A stretch of DNA of 64,000 bases, from positions 9,488,501-9,552,500 of the forward strand of contig OY987226.1 in assembly GCA_963920705.1 (NCBI GenBank). Reading direction: 5' to 3'. The stretch comes from Odiellus spinosus. Its lineage: Eukaryota; Arthropoda; Arachnida; Opiliones; Phalangiidae. The notes beneath the pieces are model-generated. The model made no database searches. It had not been told where the DNA came from and was given only the letters and a program-made list of their open reading frames with translations. A program made the translations under genes and the position numbers. Below are positions 21,801 through 32,348 of this stretch, piece by piece (position 1 is the stretch's first letter; every line of letters begins with the position of its first letter).

Positions 21801-23600
21801 GATTACTTTTATTAGACAATAGTAACCTGATAACAAAAATTTACATTAAATTGGTAAAGATAAAAGATGTCTCGCTCAAATTGTTAATAACAACTTAATT
21901 TAAAAGCTTACCTAACAGCAATTGCGTGACTGAATGTTTAGGCCCAACATTATTAGAGTCATACACGTGACTTCCACCCGTTGCTTGCAAACAGGATCGT
22001 AAATCCTTAGCTTTAGCGAGAATTTGATTTAAAACATTGTTTGTGTCTTTTCGTAAAGTAGTGACTTTAGGTTGAGTTTCATATTTATCATCAAAGCTTT
22101 CTTTCTCTGAAAATTGAAGTTCAAAATTATCATTGTGCTAAACAACAAAAAAATAAGGCTACACAAGTACTCATTTTAATCAGTGCTCTATCTATTATGA
22201 TTAAATGTTAAGCCTTGTTCTTGATAAAAGTTTGGAGTACCAAATATAGGTTCAAATAATTTTACAAATAATAAAATGGCTGCAAAGTTCATAGATACTT
22301 GTTAAACATATTTGGCAAACATAAGGAGTATTTGAACTTTTGAAGCCTGATCAGAATAATTCAGGAACTCGCCCTGATAAGTAATCAGTGATTACTGATT
22401 AGTAATCACCCATTACTGGCTTTATAGCCAAGGCCCAATTACATACGTTGGTCAGATGAGAGAATTTCAAAAATCAGTACTCATTATCTATGAAAAATGA
22501 GAACACATTGCCAGCTATGTACTGGTAACTATGGAAAACGAGTACTCGCATTGGCAAACTATGGGAAATGAGTACTCGCATTGGCAAACTATGGGAAATG
22601 AGTACTCGCATTGGCAACTATGGAAAACGAGTACTCGCATTTGCAACTATGGAAAATGGGTACTCGCATTGGCAATTGTGGAAAAAAAAGGAGTAACTAG
22701 GCTACTGGCCACTGTGAAAAAGGAGTATTCATAATTTCAACTATGCAAAACGAGTACTCATATTGGTAGCTATGGAAAAGTAATATTAGTATTTGCAACT
22801 ACAGAAAACGAGTACTCAAATTGACGACTAAAGAAAACGGGTACACAAATTGGCAACTAAAGGAAATGAGTACACAATTTGACAGCTAAAGAAAATGAGT
22901 ACTCATATTGTTAACTATGGAAAAAGAGTACTTTGATGACAAAATTAAATGTTATGTTCTAAGGCTTAAAAAGTAGCAGCCCACAATCCTATGCAAGACA
23001 TGCTCTTTTAATTTTAATCAAATTTAATTGTTAAGGTAAATTTATAAATAAAGCATACCAGGTTCAGTTTTGAAGTTTTCCAGACTCAAGCTAACGAAAA
23101 TTTCACCGACAATGTTTTCATCTAGCTTTATTGGATATAACCCAGCTAATGGAGCTCCAAATTTCACATTATCCAAATTAACATGTGCCAACCCCAATCT
23201 ACGAGCAGCTCGGCCAAAGTTTGAAACAATTTCAAACTTTAGATGATTCATATCTGAGAAAAAGATGGGGGAAAACACTAATTACTATTAATACTAATTT
23301 CATAATCACAAAATCAAATCTACCTTTAAAATAAGAAAGAATCATTTCCAAGCTACAACAGACATTATAAAATGCTATAGTTTTCAAATCCTTCTGCGAT
23401 GTTTCGTGGGAAAGAGGTTTGAAAATTGTGAAGCTGTTTTGTCCCCACCACCTTGTTTTAATGGATAAGCTTTCAGTTTTAGAGAGGGTTTTATGTAACT
23501 TTACAAATGGTACATGTAGCTTGACTTGACCATTAACAGGTCCTCGCAAGTTTGGTGGTAGACTAGTTTTTGTTGCAATTAAAATTGATGTACTCTCCAT
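15866..23600 (-). CDS. C2CD3: C2CD3-like centriole elongation protein, short form, 12 exons
   Basis: C2CD3 is a multi-C2-domain protein of the distal centriole needed for distal appendages and ciliogenesis. Exons (minus): 23600-23324, 23253-23059, 22106-21912, 21792-21306, 21166-20949, 18329-18157, 18085-17963, 17850-17492, 17427-17295, 17214-17172, 16272-16056, 15971-15866. All junctions keep phase and give 841 residues. The N terminus has the family start SLPPNLRGPVNG and TRWWGQ, followed by a first C2 domain. A low-complexity region contains LAKAKDLRS and a 13-residue tandem repeat. A second C2 domain ends at the exon 5/6 junction, which uses a GC donor (AAAAG/GCAATA). A third carries SIQPVWNFTHTGRM and ILGFATVDLRPLF. 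Human C2CD3 is over 2,300 residues, so this model ends after roughly the first third. The last exon (ending RKSVTSIKG) is the least certain. The two minisatellites lie in introns 2 and 5. Confidence 0.75.
16273..17171. other. C2CD3-like intron 10 (about 900 nt)
   Basis: AT-rich intron between the 43-nt exon at 17214-17172 and the exon at 16272. A short stretch near 16735-16790 has the CCCTGATATTTCC wording also seen near 49890-50130 and 59168-59220. Otherwise I see nothing in it. Confidence 0.4.
18540..20905. repeat. Large minisatellite in C2CD3-like intron 5, 27-bp core unit
   Basis: Tandem array centred on the 27-base unit TATTGTCATTGAG + TCTTCAACTTTACC. Units near 18590-18960 are diverged and irregular. 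At about 19050-19330 the period is ~30 (CAGTCTTCAACTTTTAAAAA type). From about 19545 to 20860 the units are nearly identical. Variants come in blocks: TCTTCAACTTTACC, then TTTTCAACTTTATC, then TATATA, then a TATCTATGGTCA junction unit. The same block order recurs, so larger segments were duplicated. Because 27 is a multiple of 3, long open frames run on both strands; I treat them as by-products, not genes. Confidence 0.9.
22465..22935. repeat. Second minisatellite, ~28-bp unit, in C2CD3-like intron 2
   Basis: About 15 imperfect copies of a unit like ACTATGGAAAACGAGTACTCGCATTGGC. Each unit contains the palindrome GAGTACTC or a one-base variant. The central copies (22530-22640) are nearly identical and the flanking ones diverged. 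Confidence 0.8.
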
Positions 23601-25478
23601 AGTTACTTGGTTAAACAATGTTTTTCCTTGCCAACTTTAATTTTAGGATAGAAAAAGTAATGGTTTCCTTAGAATCTAATAACATTGAAAAAAAAAATAT
23701 GCGAAATAAAACTTTTTAAATGGCTGTACTTAATTACCTTAATATTAAAATTAAATTCAAATTACTATAACCTTAGGCGCCCTACTATTTCCTTCACCCT
23801 TGCTTACAGTATCAATGAACCTACACTAACACCTTAAGGATAACAAATTCTAAATGCAAGCTAAAACGCTACACAACAAATTTGAAATTCGTGAATCCAC
23901 TGATACAGAGAACATAGACACAGAGCCAAGGCCTAACATTCTTAATTCACTCTACATGGCCAGGTTACTCCGATGAACCCAACAAATTACTATATAAATT
24001 TCTATAAAGTATATAAAAAATTACACCTAATTTCAAGAAGGCATTTATAAAATTATACCTGATTTTATTTCAAAACAAAAGAGACGAGCACCATCGAACA
24101 CTTCGTTTCGGTCTTCTACAACTCAGATTCGTCTGCTTACTCTGCTAAATTGTGGCCTGGAGCAGGCTGAGAAATAAGGATTTTATTTATCAAGTGACGT
24201 ATGATCAGCGATTCCCTGGTTTGGAATAAATAAACTGGTCCATGACCGTGACCAGGGTCATTTTCCATCTGCCACCACCTTATTCTCACGCTGGGCCATA
24301 GTGGCTGGGAGTCTGGGCTTTTGTTTTCTCAATTTAGTTCAGTTCAAATGCATTATCTTTTACTCTGGCCCATAGAAGTGGAAGGATGTCAAGCATGGAA
24401 AAGAACACAGTACATTCCTCCATGGTCCTAAGGTAAGACTAAGAGCCTGGCTTTCGGAGTGCTTTGGGAGCAGTCGTACGAGCCTAAAGAAAATGGCATT
24501 AGAGTGAACTACGAGTGTAGACTGTAGAGACGAGGACCGGGTGATTTTACAAATACCCCAATAGCTGCTATCTTAAAGAGGAGGAGCTTACTTAAAATGT
24601 TGCCGTCGACGTCATCAACTACTTCATACACAATAAGACGCTAGGTGAGGGTATGATACCTACTTCTAGCTATTTACTTACGGTGATATTAAATCTAAAT
24701 CAGACCAATTAAAAGTCAGAATTTGCTTCTTGGTTTCTCACAGAAAAGCCCGCGAAAATTTGAACACTAATTAAAGTGAGGCTGTCACCTTTTTTTTTCC
24801 CTAGGCTTATGGATCATGAGCTTTTTATACTATTCAAAATTTTAATTCACTTCTGGGTTGACACATCTTTGAGACAAAAATAAGTTTTCTAAAAATGACA
24901 GTAAATAGTACAAATTAGTACCTTTTAAATCATTTTATTAAAACTTTACGTTGAAATAAGTGAACCCTTTTTAAATTTTTGGTTTCTTGTTGTAAAAAAT
25001 AAAATAAACATTACTAATTTTTTTTTGCATTTCATCTTCAAATTTTGTGAAAGGTTAACTTTTAAATTAATTCCCTATATTATCATTGGGATTCAAGATA
25101 TTTTAATCGTTATCGTTGTTTTTAAATATATTGTGGGGTTATTTTAACACAGTCAAAGAGGTAGTGCAGTTCCTGATGGTTTTTTTAAACGCTGCCCTTT
25201 TACTTTTACAAATTTAGACAAAAAACTCTGATATAATTACAAATTTCACACTTCTTTCGAGGATTAAAAATTCTACGCATCAAGGGGATTTCCATAAAAA
25301 CTTCTAAATACCTGACAGGGCAAAATTGTATTAAAAATTAGGCCCCAAATAAAATAAAAACCACAAGTTTAAAAATATATATATATTGATAAGTTCAGAG
25401 CCATCACGTTAAAAATTGGGAAGGGGGATTCAGTGGCATTATTAAATGTTTTTTATTTTGGTTTTACGCGAGAGAAGT
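23601..25478. other. C2CD3-like 5' flank and HMGB copy 1 3' flank
   Basis: About 1.9 kb. The left part is the presumed promoter and leader of the C2CD3-like gene. From about 25140 the sequence (GTAGTGCAGTTCCTGA at about 25161) is shared with the 3' flanks of HMGB copies 2 and 3 and belongs to the duplicated unit. No other gene seen. Confidence 0.5.
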
Positions 25479-26359
25479 CTATTCATCATCCTCCTCCTCC
25501 TCCTCTTCTTCACCCTCGACCTCTTCTTCCACTTCTTCAACTTCCTCATCCTCTTCTTCCTCTTCATATTCTTCCTTTTCCATTGGAGGAGGAGCGACTA
25601 CTTTAGCGGAAGGTGATGGCTTTCCTTTCTTGCCCTTGAACAACTTCATTTCCTAAGAAGCAGGTTAAAAAAAAAAAAAAGTGGTGATTAAAAAATAACT
25701 TGATTGAATTGTTAAATATTTTTATATTACTTTCTCATAACGCGCCTTGTCTTTCGCAGCTAAGGCTTCGTTTCTAGACTTGGTTTCATCAGTAACGTCA
25801 TTCCACCTACGACCAAGTTCCTTGGCAACTTCTCCGAAAGTAGAATCAGGCATTGTTTCTTTTACTTTTGGACGTTCGTCGTTGCAAAACCAAAAGAAGG
25901 CAGAGCTGTGAACAAATGTATTAGAGAAAACACTAAATAAAAAAAAAAAAAATCCTAAGTTTTTATCCTTACAGTGACCTCTTGGGTGTATCGGGATCCT
26001 TTGTTCTCTTCCTTTTCTTTCCCTTCTCACCCTTGGGAGGTTTGTAAGTTGACATCTCATTGTCATATCTCTTCTTATCCTTGTCAGCCATTTGATGAAA
26101 TCTGCTTTTTTCCTGGTCAGACATGGTCTAATAAAAATCAGGAAAATTAGTATCATAACCTTACTTCGCAAAAGATTTTAACTAATCCTAAACTACACTT
26201 AGCTACGCTTACCTTCCACCTTTCAGCGCACTTCTTCGAGAATTCGGCAAAACCTACACTTTCATTTGGGTGCTTCTTCTTATGTTCACTTCGGCACGTC
26301 TGAACAAAGAAAGCATAAGTCGACATTCGCCCTCTCGGTTTATCAGCATCTCTTCCCAT
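25479..26359 (-). CDS. HMGB-type two-box chromatin protein, tandem copy 1
   Basis: Predicted 216 residues from exons 26359-26213, 26127-25973, 25905-25731 and 25652-25479. HMGB proteins bend DNA in chromatin and, in vertebrates, also act as extracellular signals. Box A carries [17 protein letters not shown] and [10 protein letters not shown], keeping both box A cysteines (Cys23/Cys45 in vertebrate HMGB1). Box B begins [13 protein letters not shown], keeping the third redox Cys. A lysine-rich linker and an acidic Glu/Asp tail follow. Introns fall after ERWK, inside PKRSL and after RYEK, which are the vertebrate HMGB positions. Oddity: box B reads [11 protein letters not shown] where copies 2 and 3 have [11 protein letters not shown], so a normally conserved Tyr is Asn. 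Confidence 0.93.
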
Positions 26360-28547
26360 GACGATGTAAAACAGTCAAACAAATATCTCTCAAATATCAA
26401 TGCAACTGATCAATCTTAATTTTAAATTCTGAAATGGAAATATAAAATTAAAATAAATAAATAATCAAAGTCATTAAATTTAATTACCCCAAAAATTTTA
26501 ACCAAGTCGATATCGAGAATTTGTCATAAAGTGAATTTTGAAAAATACGCTTAGGCCTAAACGTCAGGCGTAACTAGTTTACTAATAATGTTTAATATTA
26601 TGCGCGTGCACAAAAGAATTCGCGCCTTTTAGGCTTTTACAAAAAACAACATGGAGGATGAAAAAATATTACGTGAATTTTAATTTCAAAATGGGCATTC
26701 CAAGCTTCCAAAAAATAACAAGGGGCAATCGGGCATAAAACAAGTCCAAAAATCGTCTCTGTTATCGCGGAATGGATTCGCGGGACTTTTTTAGCACATT
26801 TCCCCCTATCAGAGAGGAGGTGTAACCATTATATTGTCCTTAGCTGTAGACAGTAGATACGAAAAAGTCTTCGTGACGAAGACTTCGTCCCTCAAGCGGG
26901 GTCAGGTGGCAGAAGCCCCTTTTGACCGTCGAACCTGGTATAATTGACCACATATAATTTGCCCTTGGTCAACTTCTGAAGCCTCTTACCGGAGATGGAT
27001 ACTAATGCTATATGTAATACATTTCAAGGTGTGCTTTGCATATAGTACACCATCTTGTTTCAGTTTGGATTCACCAAAGTCATCCTTTTTGCTTTCTAAC
27101 GTTACTTGCCCAAGGTTAAAGGGGACTCATCCACATTTGATAGAATCCAAGCTTCAAGTTGCGGAAAGCTGGAAATTTTTTAAACATTAGATGCTATAAT
27201 TTTCAGCTTTGCCCACCTTTGCAAGTAATAGCAGGGATATCAATCTGTTCTTAGTTGTAGCTCTAATTTAGCATTACAAGTTACATTCTAAATTAAACCT
27301 TCCTCCTCTTATCCCAACCCAAGTAAACAAATGCTGGGACTGAGGGAAAGGTCAAATGATATCAAATCCATATCTGACCATGTAGAAATGAGAATTTGCT
27401 TTCCAGTTTCTACAATTTAAACACTTAAAAAATACATTTTTCCACCTTTTTTATTATTCAAGAAAAGCATGAGACAATATTTTTTCCTTACGGATGAATA
27501 TTGTAAAGTTTACAAAAACATGGGAGATGTTAACCATTAGTATGATATACTTTTTCCATCTTTTTGTTTTCAGATTTTAAGAACGACAGTAATTACTCTT
27601 GTAACTCTTAAGTTTTAAAACTTCACATTGAAATGAAAATAATTCAGCCCTTTCTTAATTTCTTGAAAAAACGAAAAAATTAACGAACATTTACAACTAC
27701 ATTTTTTGTATTTAATCTTATATTTTGTGAAAGAGTGGACTTTTTAATTTACTTCCCTAAATATTAACATTGGGATTAGGGTTTTAATCATTACGTTTTT
27801 TAAATATTATGAGGGTTAAGAGAATGTTTTTATTTTTTAAACACAGTCCAAGAGGTAGTGCAGTTCCTGACGGTTTCTTTGAAAAGAATGCCCTGATAAT
27901 TACATTTTACAAATTGATCATCTGTGACTGAAAAAAACTAAAATCATACGAAAAAAAAAAGATATTTTAAATTTATTGAGCTTTTAAACAGAAGTTTAAA
28001 CTTTTGAAATTACGTCAAAAATATTTGCGAAGGAAAAAATACATTTATCATCTCGAAAGAGTTAAAAATCAGTTTTAACCGCGTTTAAGAAAAAATTCTG
28101 ATATAATTACAACTTTCACACTTATGTTCTTTCGAGGACCAAAAATTCTATTCATAATCACTGTCGTTAAGAGGATTTTCAAAAAACTTAAATACTTGAC
28201 AAAACTGTATAAGTACAATGAAAAAAACCGTTTTACAATGAAGGGAAACAAATGAGAAAAACAGTAACCCAACATAAAAATGATGCGATGAATTAAAGAA
28301 AACATTTTAAACCTTTGTAATATTTTTTCTTTGTTGTAGTATTACATTTTTTTAGTCTAATTTTCAGCCCCTGCACCCAAAAAAAAACAGGGAAAATTTT
28401 GGATTTCATGAGGCACCAAAAAAAAAATTAAAAAACTACAAGTTTATAAATTCATCAATAGATTTGTAGCCATCACTTTAAAAAGTTGGAAGAGGGATTC
28501 AGGGGCAGTTTTAAATGTTTTTTTTTAAAGCCAGAGAAGTGAGAAGT
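26360..28547. other. Spacer between HMGB copies 1 and 2
   Basis: About 2.2 kb. It contains the HMGB copy 1 promoter region, including GGCCTAAACGTCAGGCG near 26573 which recurs upstream of copies 2 and 3. Unique sequence with a perfect short hairpin follows at 26861-26885. From about 27440 it is the duplicated 3' flank of copy 2. No coding exon seen. Confidence 0.55.
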
Positions 28548-29427
28548 TTATTCGTCATATTCCTCTTCCTCCTCTTCTTCTTCTTCCTCCTCCTCAACCT
28601 CTTCTTCTACTTCCTCTTCAACTTCCTCCTCCTCTTCTTCTTCCTCTTCAGATTCTTCAGCTTTCTTGGGAGGAGGAGCGACTACCTTAGCCGGAGCTGA
28701 TGACTTTCCTTTCTTGCCCTTGTACAACCTCATTTCCTAAGAATAGGTTAAAAAATAAAATAGTAGTGATCAGAAAAAATTCTCGAATTGCTAAATGATT
28801 TTACTTACTTTTTCATAACGAGCCTTATCTTTCGCGGCTAATGCTTCGTATTTAGACTTGGTTTCCTCTGTAACATCATTCCATCTACGACCGAGTTCCT
28901 TCGCAACTACTCCAACCGTAGAATCAGGCATTGATTCCTTTACTTTTGGGCGTTCGTCATTGTTAAACCAAAAGAAGGCAGAGCTGTGAATAAATTTATA
29001 AGAGAAACCCCAAAAACTAAAATTACTAAGTTTTTCTACTTACAGCGATCTCTTGGGTGCGTCAGGATCCTTTGTGCGCTTCCTTTTCTTTCCCTTCTTC
29101 TCGCCCTTGGGAGGTTTGTAAGTGGACATCTCATTGTCATATCTCTTCTTATCCTTGTCAGCCATTTGATGAAATCGGCTTTTGTCCTTGTCAGACATGG
29201 TCTAATAAAAACGTGAAAAATTTGAAATAAAACCTCCTTACAGGAAAGAAAAGCTTTAGCTAAACCAAAGCTACACTTACCTTCCACCTTTCAGCACACT
29301 TCTTAGAGAATTCGGCAAAAACCACATTTTCATTAGGGTGCTTCTTCTTATGTTCTTGTCGGCACGTCTGAACGAAATAGGCATAAGCCGACATTCGCCC
29401 TCTCGGCTTATCAGCGTCTCTTCCCAT
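28548..29427 (-). CDS. HMGB-type two-box chromatin protein, tandem copy 2
   Basis: Predicted 222 residues from exons 29427-29281, 29201-29044, 28983-28809 and 28736-28548, with the same junctions as copies 1 and 3. Box A keeps [15 protein letters not shown] and [10 protein letters not shown]. The linker reads [18 protein letters not shown]. Box B begins [13 protein letters not shown], so the Cys matching vertebrate Cys106 is replaced by Asn. The acidic tail is the longest of the three copies, nearly all Glu, ending YDE. The loss of the box B Cys would remove one of the three thiols used in vertebrate HMGB1 redox signalling; whether that signalling exists here is unknown. Confidence 0.93.
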
Positions 29428-31495
29428 ATTGACGGAAAAAAGTCAAACTAAACTCTCGCAGAATTAAAATTCAACTGATCAACCTCAATTTAAAATTCTG
29501 AAATTAAAAAAAAAATAAAATAATCGAAATCATTTAATTTAATTACCCCAAAATATTTAGGTCGAGAATTAGTTACCTAAAGTGATTTTAAAAAGACTCC
29601 TAGGCCTAAACGTTACGGATAACTATAATTTAATTAAGCGTGGGACCTAAATATTTTGGCGCCCTTTTACAGAAAAAAGCATCGAGCCTCGAGGAAGAAT
29701 GGCTGGCTAGTAAACCTTCAATGTCGGAAAGACCAAAATGGCTACCCTATTCACGACCGTCAACTATCGCCGCGCCGCCCTGTCGGTCAGCAAACCTGCG
29801 ATTTTTTTTTTCGCGTACGGCTTAACTATATTGAAGTTTTTTCACCCCTCCCCTCTGCAGTGCTAGCCCAAGGGCGAAGGAGGGGAACCATTACCCCAGG
29901 CTTCAAAATAAGTTTTTTTTTCAATAGTCCTAAGGACCAGAGATCCCCCTCAATATTTTGTTTATAAAATATTAGAATCATTGAGCTGGGAATATGAATG
30001 TGTCCTCAACTCCATGATTAGAATTAGTATAATAGTCATTGGGTTCAGTAACGCTCAGTTTTTGAATATAAAAAACCCGTCTTTTAGTTGTAAACTTGCC
30101 TTATTTCGAAGTATGCTCAGGAAAACCCCACAATCGACCGATCTACGAAAAAAATACCTTTTTCCCAGAGCCAATATTTCCACCACATGGGATTTTTCCC
30201 ACGACTTGGCAAAACTGCACTACCCAAGTAAACGGACCCTGATGCTTCAGTCAGGAGAAACGTCACGTGGCACCAAAAACCATATCCGACGAATTAGATG
30301 AAAGCATTAGCCTTTAAGTCCCTCCCGGAAAAACCCGCATAAATTTAAAACCTTAAAGTACACGTTTTTTCAGCTTTTTATTATTCAAGAAAAGCATATA
30401 GACAATCTTTTTCCTTTTTGGATGAATATTGTAAAGTTTACAAAACATGGGAGATGTTATCCATTAGTTTGATATACTTTTTATCTTTTTGTTTTCAGTT
30501 TTTAAAAATGACAGTAATTAGTAATTTTTTAACTCTTTTTATTAAAACTTTACAATTGAAATAAGTCGGTCCTTTTTATGTTTCTTGTTGAAAAAAAAAA
30601 AAAAATAAAATAAAGAACATTACAACTACAAAACATTTTGTATTTCATCTTTATACTTAAAGGGTGGACTTTTAATTTACTTCCCTAAATATTAACATTG
30701 GGATTCAAGAGGTTTTAATCGTTATGTTTTTTAAATATTGTGGGGTTAAGAGATTTTTTTTTTTTCTTTATTAACTCAGTCCAAGAGGTAGTGCAGTTCC
30801 TGACGGTTTTAAAAACACTGCCCTGAAAATTTCATTTTACAATTTTACCGCCTACAACTGGAAAAACAAAAACCAGTTTTTAAATTTTATTTTTGAGCTT
30901 TTTAAACAGAAGATGAAAATTTGGAAATTACGTCAAAACTACTTGCAAAGGAAAAATTACTTTAAATATCTCGAAAGAGTTAAAAATCCGTTTTAAGCGT
31001 TTTAAAAAAAACAAAACTTGGATATAATTACAATTTTCACACCAATGTTCTTTCGAGGACCAAATATTCTACGAATAATCACTGTCATTAAGGGGATTTC
31101 CAAAAAACTCTTTAAATACCCACCAAAACTGTATAAGTACAATGAAACGGTTTTACAATGAAGGGGAACAAATGAGAGAAAAAAAAAAGTAACCCAACAT
31201 AAAAAAAATGATGATGTGATGAATTAACGAAAACATTTTAAACCTATGTAATTTTTTTTTCTTTGTTGTAGTATTACATTTTTTAAATCCAATATTTTCA
31301 CCCCCTGCACGCAAAAACTATAAAACAGTTTCATTTTCCACAGGGAAAAATTGTTTTAAACATTTTTTTTTTCATGAGGCACCAAAAAAAAAAAAAAATA
31401 CTACAACTTTATATATTTATCAATAAGTTCGGAGCCATCACTAAAAAGTTAGGGGATTCAGGGGCAGTTTTAAATGTTTTTTACGCGAGAGAAGT
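29428..31495. other. Spacer between HMGB copies 2 and 3
   Basis: About 2.1 kb. The left end is the copy 2 promoter (GGCCTAAACGT near 29604). The middle, 29640-30340, is not shared with the other spacers in any way I can see. From about 30360 it parallels the 3' flank of copies 1 and 2, with the shared word GTAGTGCAGTTCCTGACGG near 30788. No coding exon seen. Confidence 0.5.
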
Positions 31496-32348
31496 CTATT
31501 CATCATCCTCATCTTCCTCTTCTTCTTCCTCGACCTCTTCTTCTACTTCCTCTTCAACTTCCTCCTCCTCTTCTTCTTCCTCTTCAGATTCTTCCTTTTT
31601 CTTAGGGGGAGGAGCAACTACCTTAGCAGGAGGTGATGGCTTTCCTTTCTTGCCCTTGTACAACTTCATTTCCTTAGTTTAAAAATACAGTAATTGTTAA
31701 AAAACTAAGGATTCAATTGTTAAATGTTTAACTTACTTTTTCATAACGAGCCTTGTCTTTCGCAGCTAAGGCTTCGTACTTAGACTTGGTTTCATCAGTA
31801 ACGTCGTTCCACCTACGACCAAGTTCCTTAGCAACTTCTCCGACTGTAGAATCAGGCATCGTTTCTTTTACTTTTGGACGTTCGTCGTTGCAAAACCAAA
31901 AGAAGGCAGAGCTGTGAACAAGTTTATTAGGCATCCCTATCTTTTTTTTTTTTTTATTTTATATATTTTCTACTTACAGTGACCTCTTGGGTGCATCGGG
32001 ATCCTTTGTGCGCTTCCTTTTCTTTCCCTTCTTCTCACCCTTGGGAGGTTTGTAAGTGGACATCTCATTGTCATATCTCTTCTTATCCTTGTCAGCCATT
32101 TGATGAAATCTGCTTTTTTCCTTGTCAGACATGGTCTAATAAAAAAGTGAACAAAATAATATCAAAACCTTTTGCAAAGAAAAGATTTTAGCTACACTTA
32201 CCTTCCACCTTTCAGCGCATTTCTTTGAGAATTCAGCAAAAACCACATTTTCATTAGGATGTTTCTTCTTATGTTCTTCTCGGCACGTCTGAACAAAGAA
32301 GGCATAAGCCGACATTCGCCCTCTCGGCTTATCAGCGTCTCTTCCCAT
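31496..32348 (-). CDS. HMGB-type two-box chromatin protein, tandem copy 3
   Basis: Predicted 218 residues from exons 32348-32202, 32135-31978, 31911-31737 and 31672-31496. Box A keeps [15 protein letters not shown] and [10 protein letters not shown]. Box B keeps [13 protein letters not shown] and [11 protein letters not shown], so this copy retains all three conserved cysteines and the box B Tyr and looks the least altered. The acidic tail is long and Glu-rich, ending DEDDE. It is the copy nearest SAP30 and is transcribed away from it. Confidence 0.93.

Noticed and set aside
28515-28700. Plus-strand Phe/Leu-rich frame over HMGB copy 2
   Set aside because: Antisense of the GAG/GAA codons of the acidic tail.
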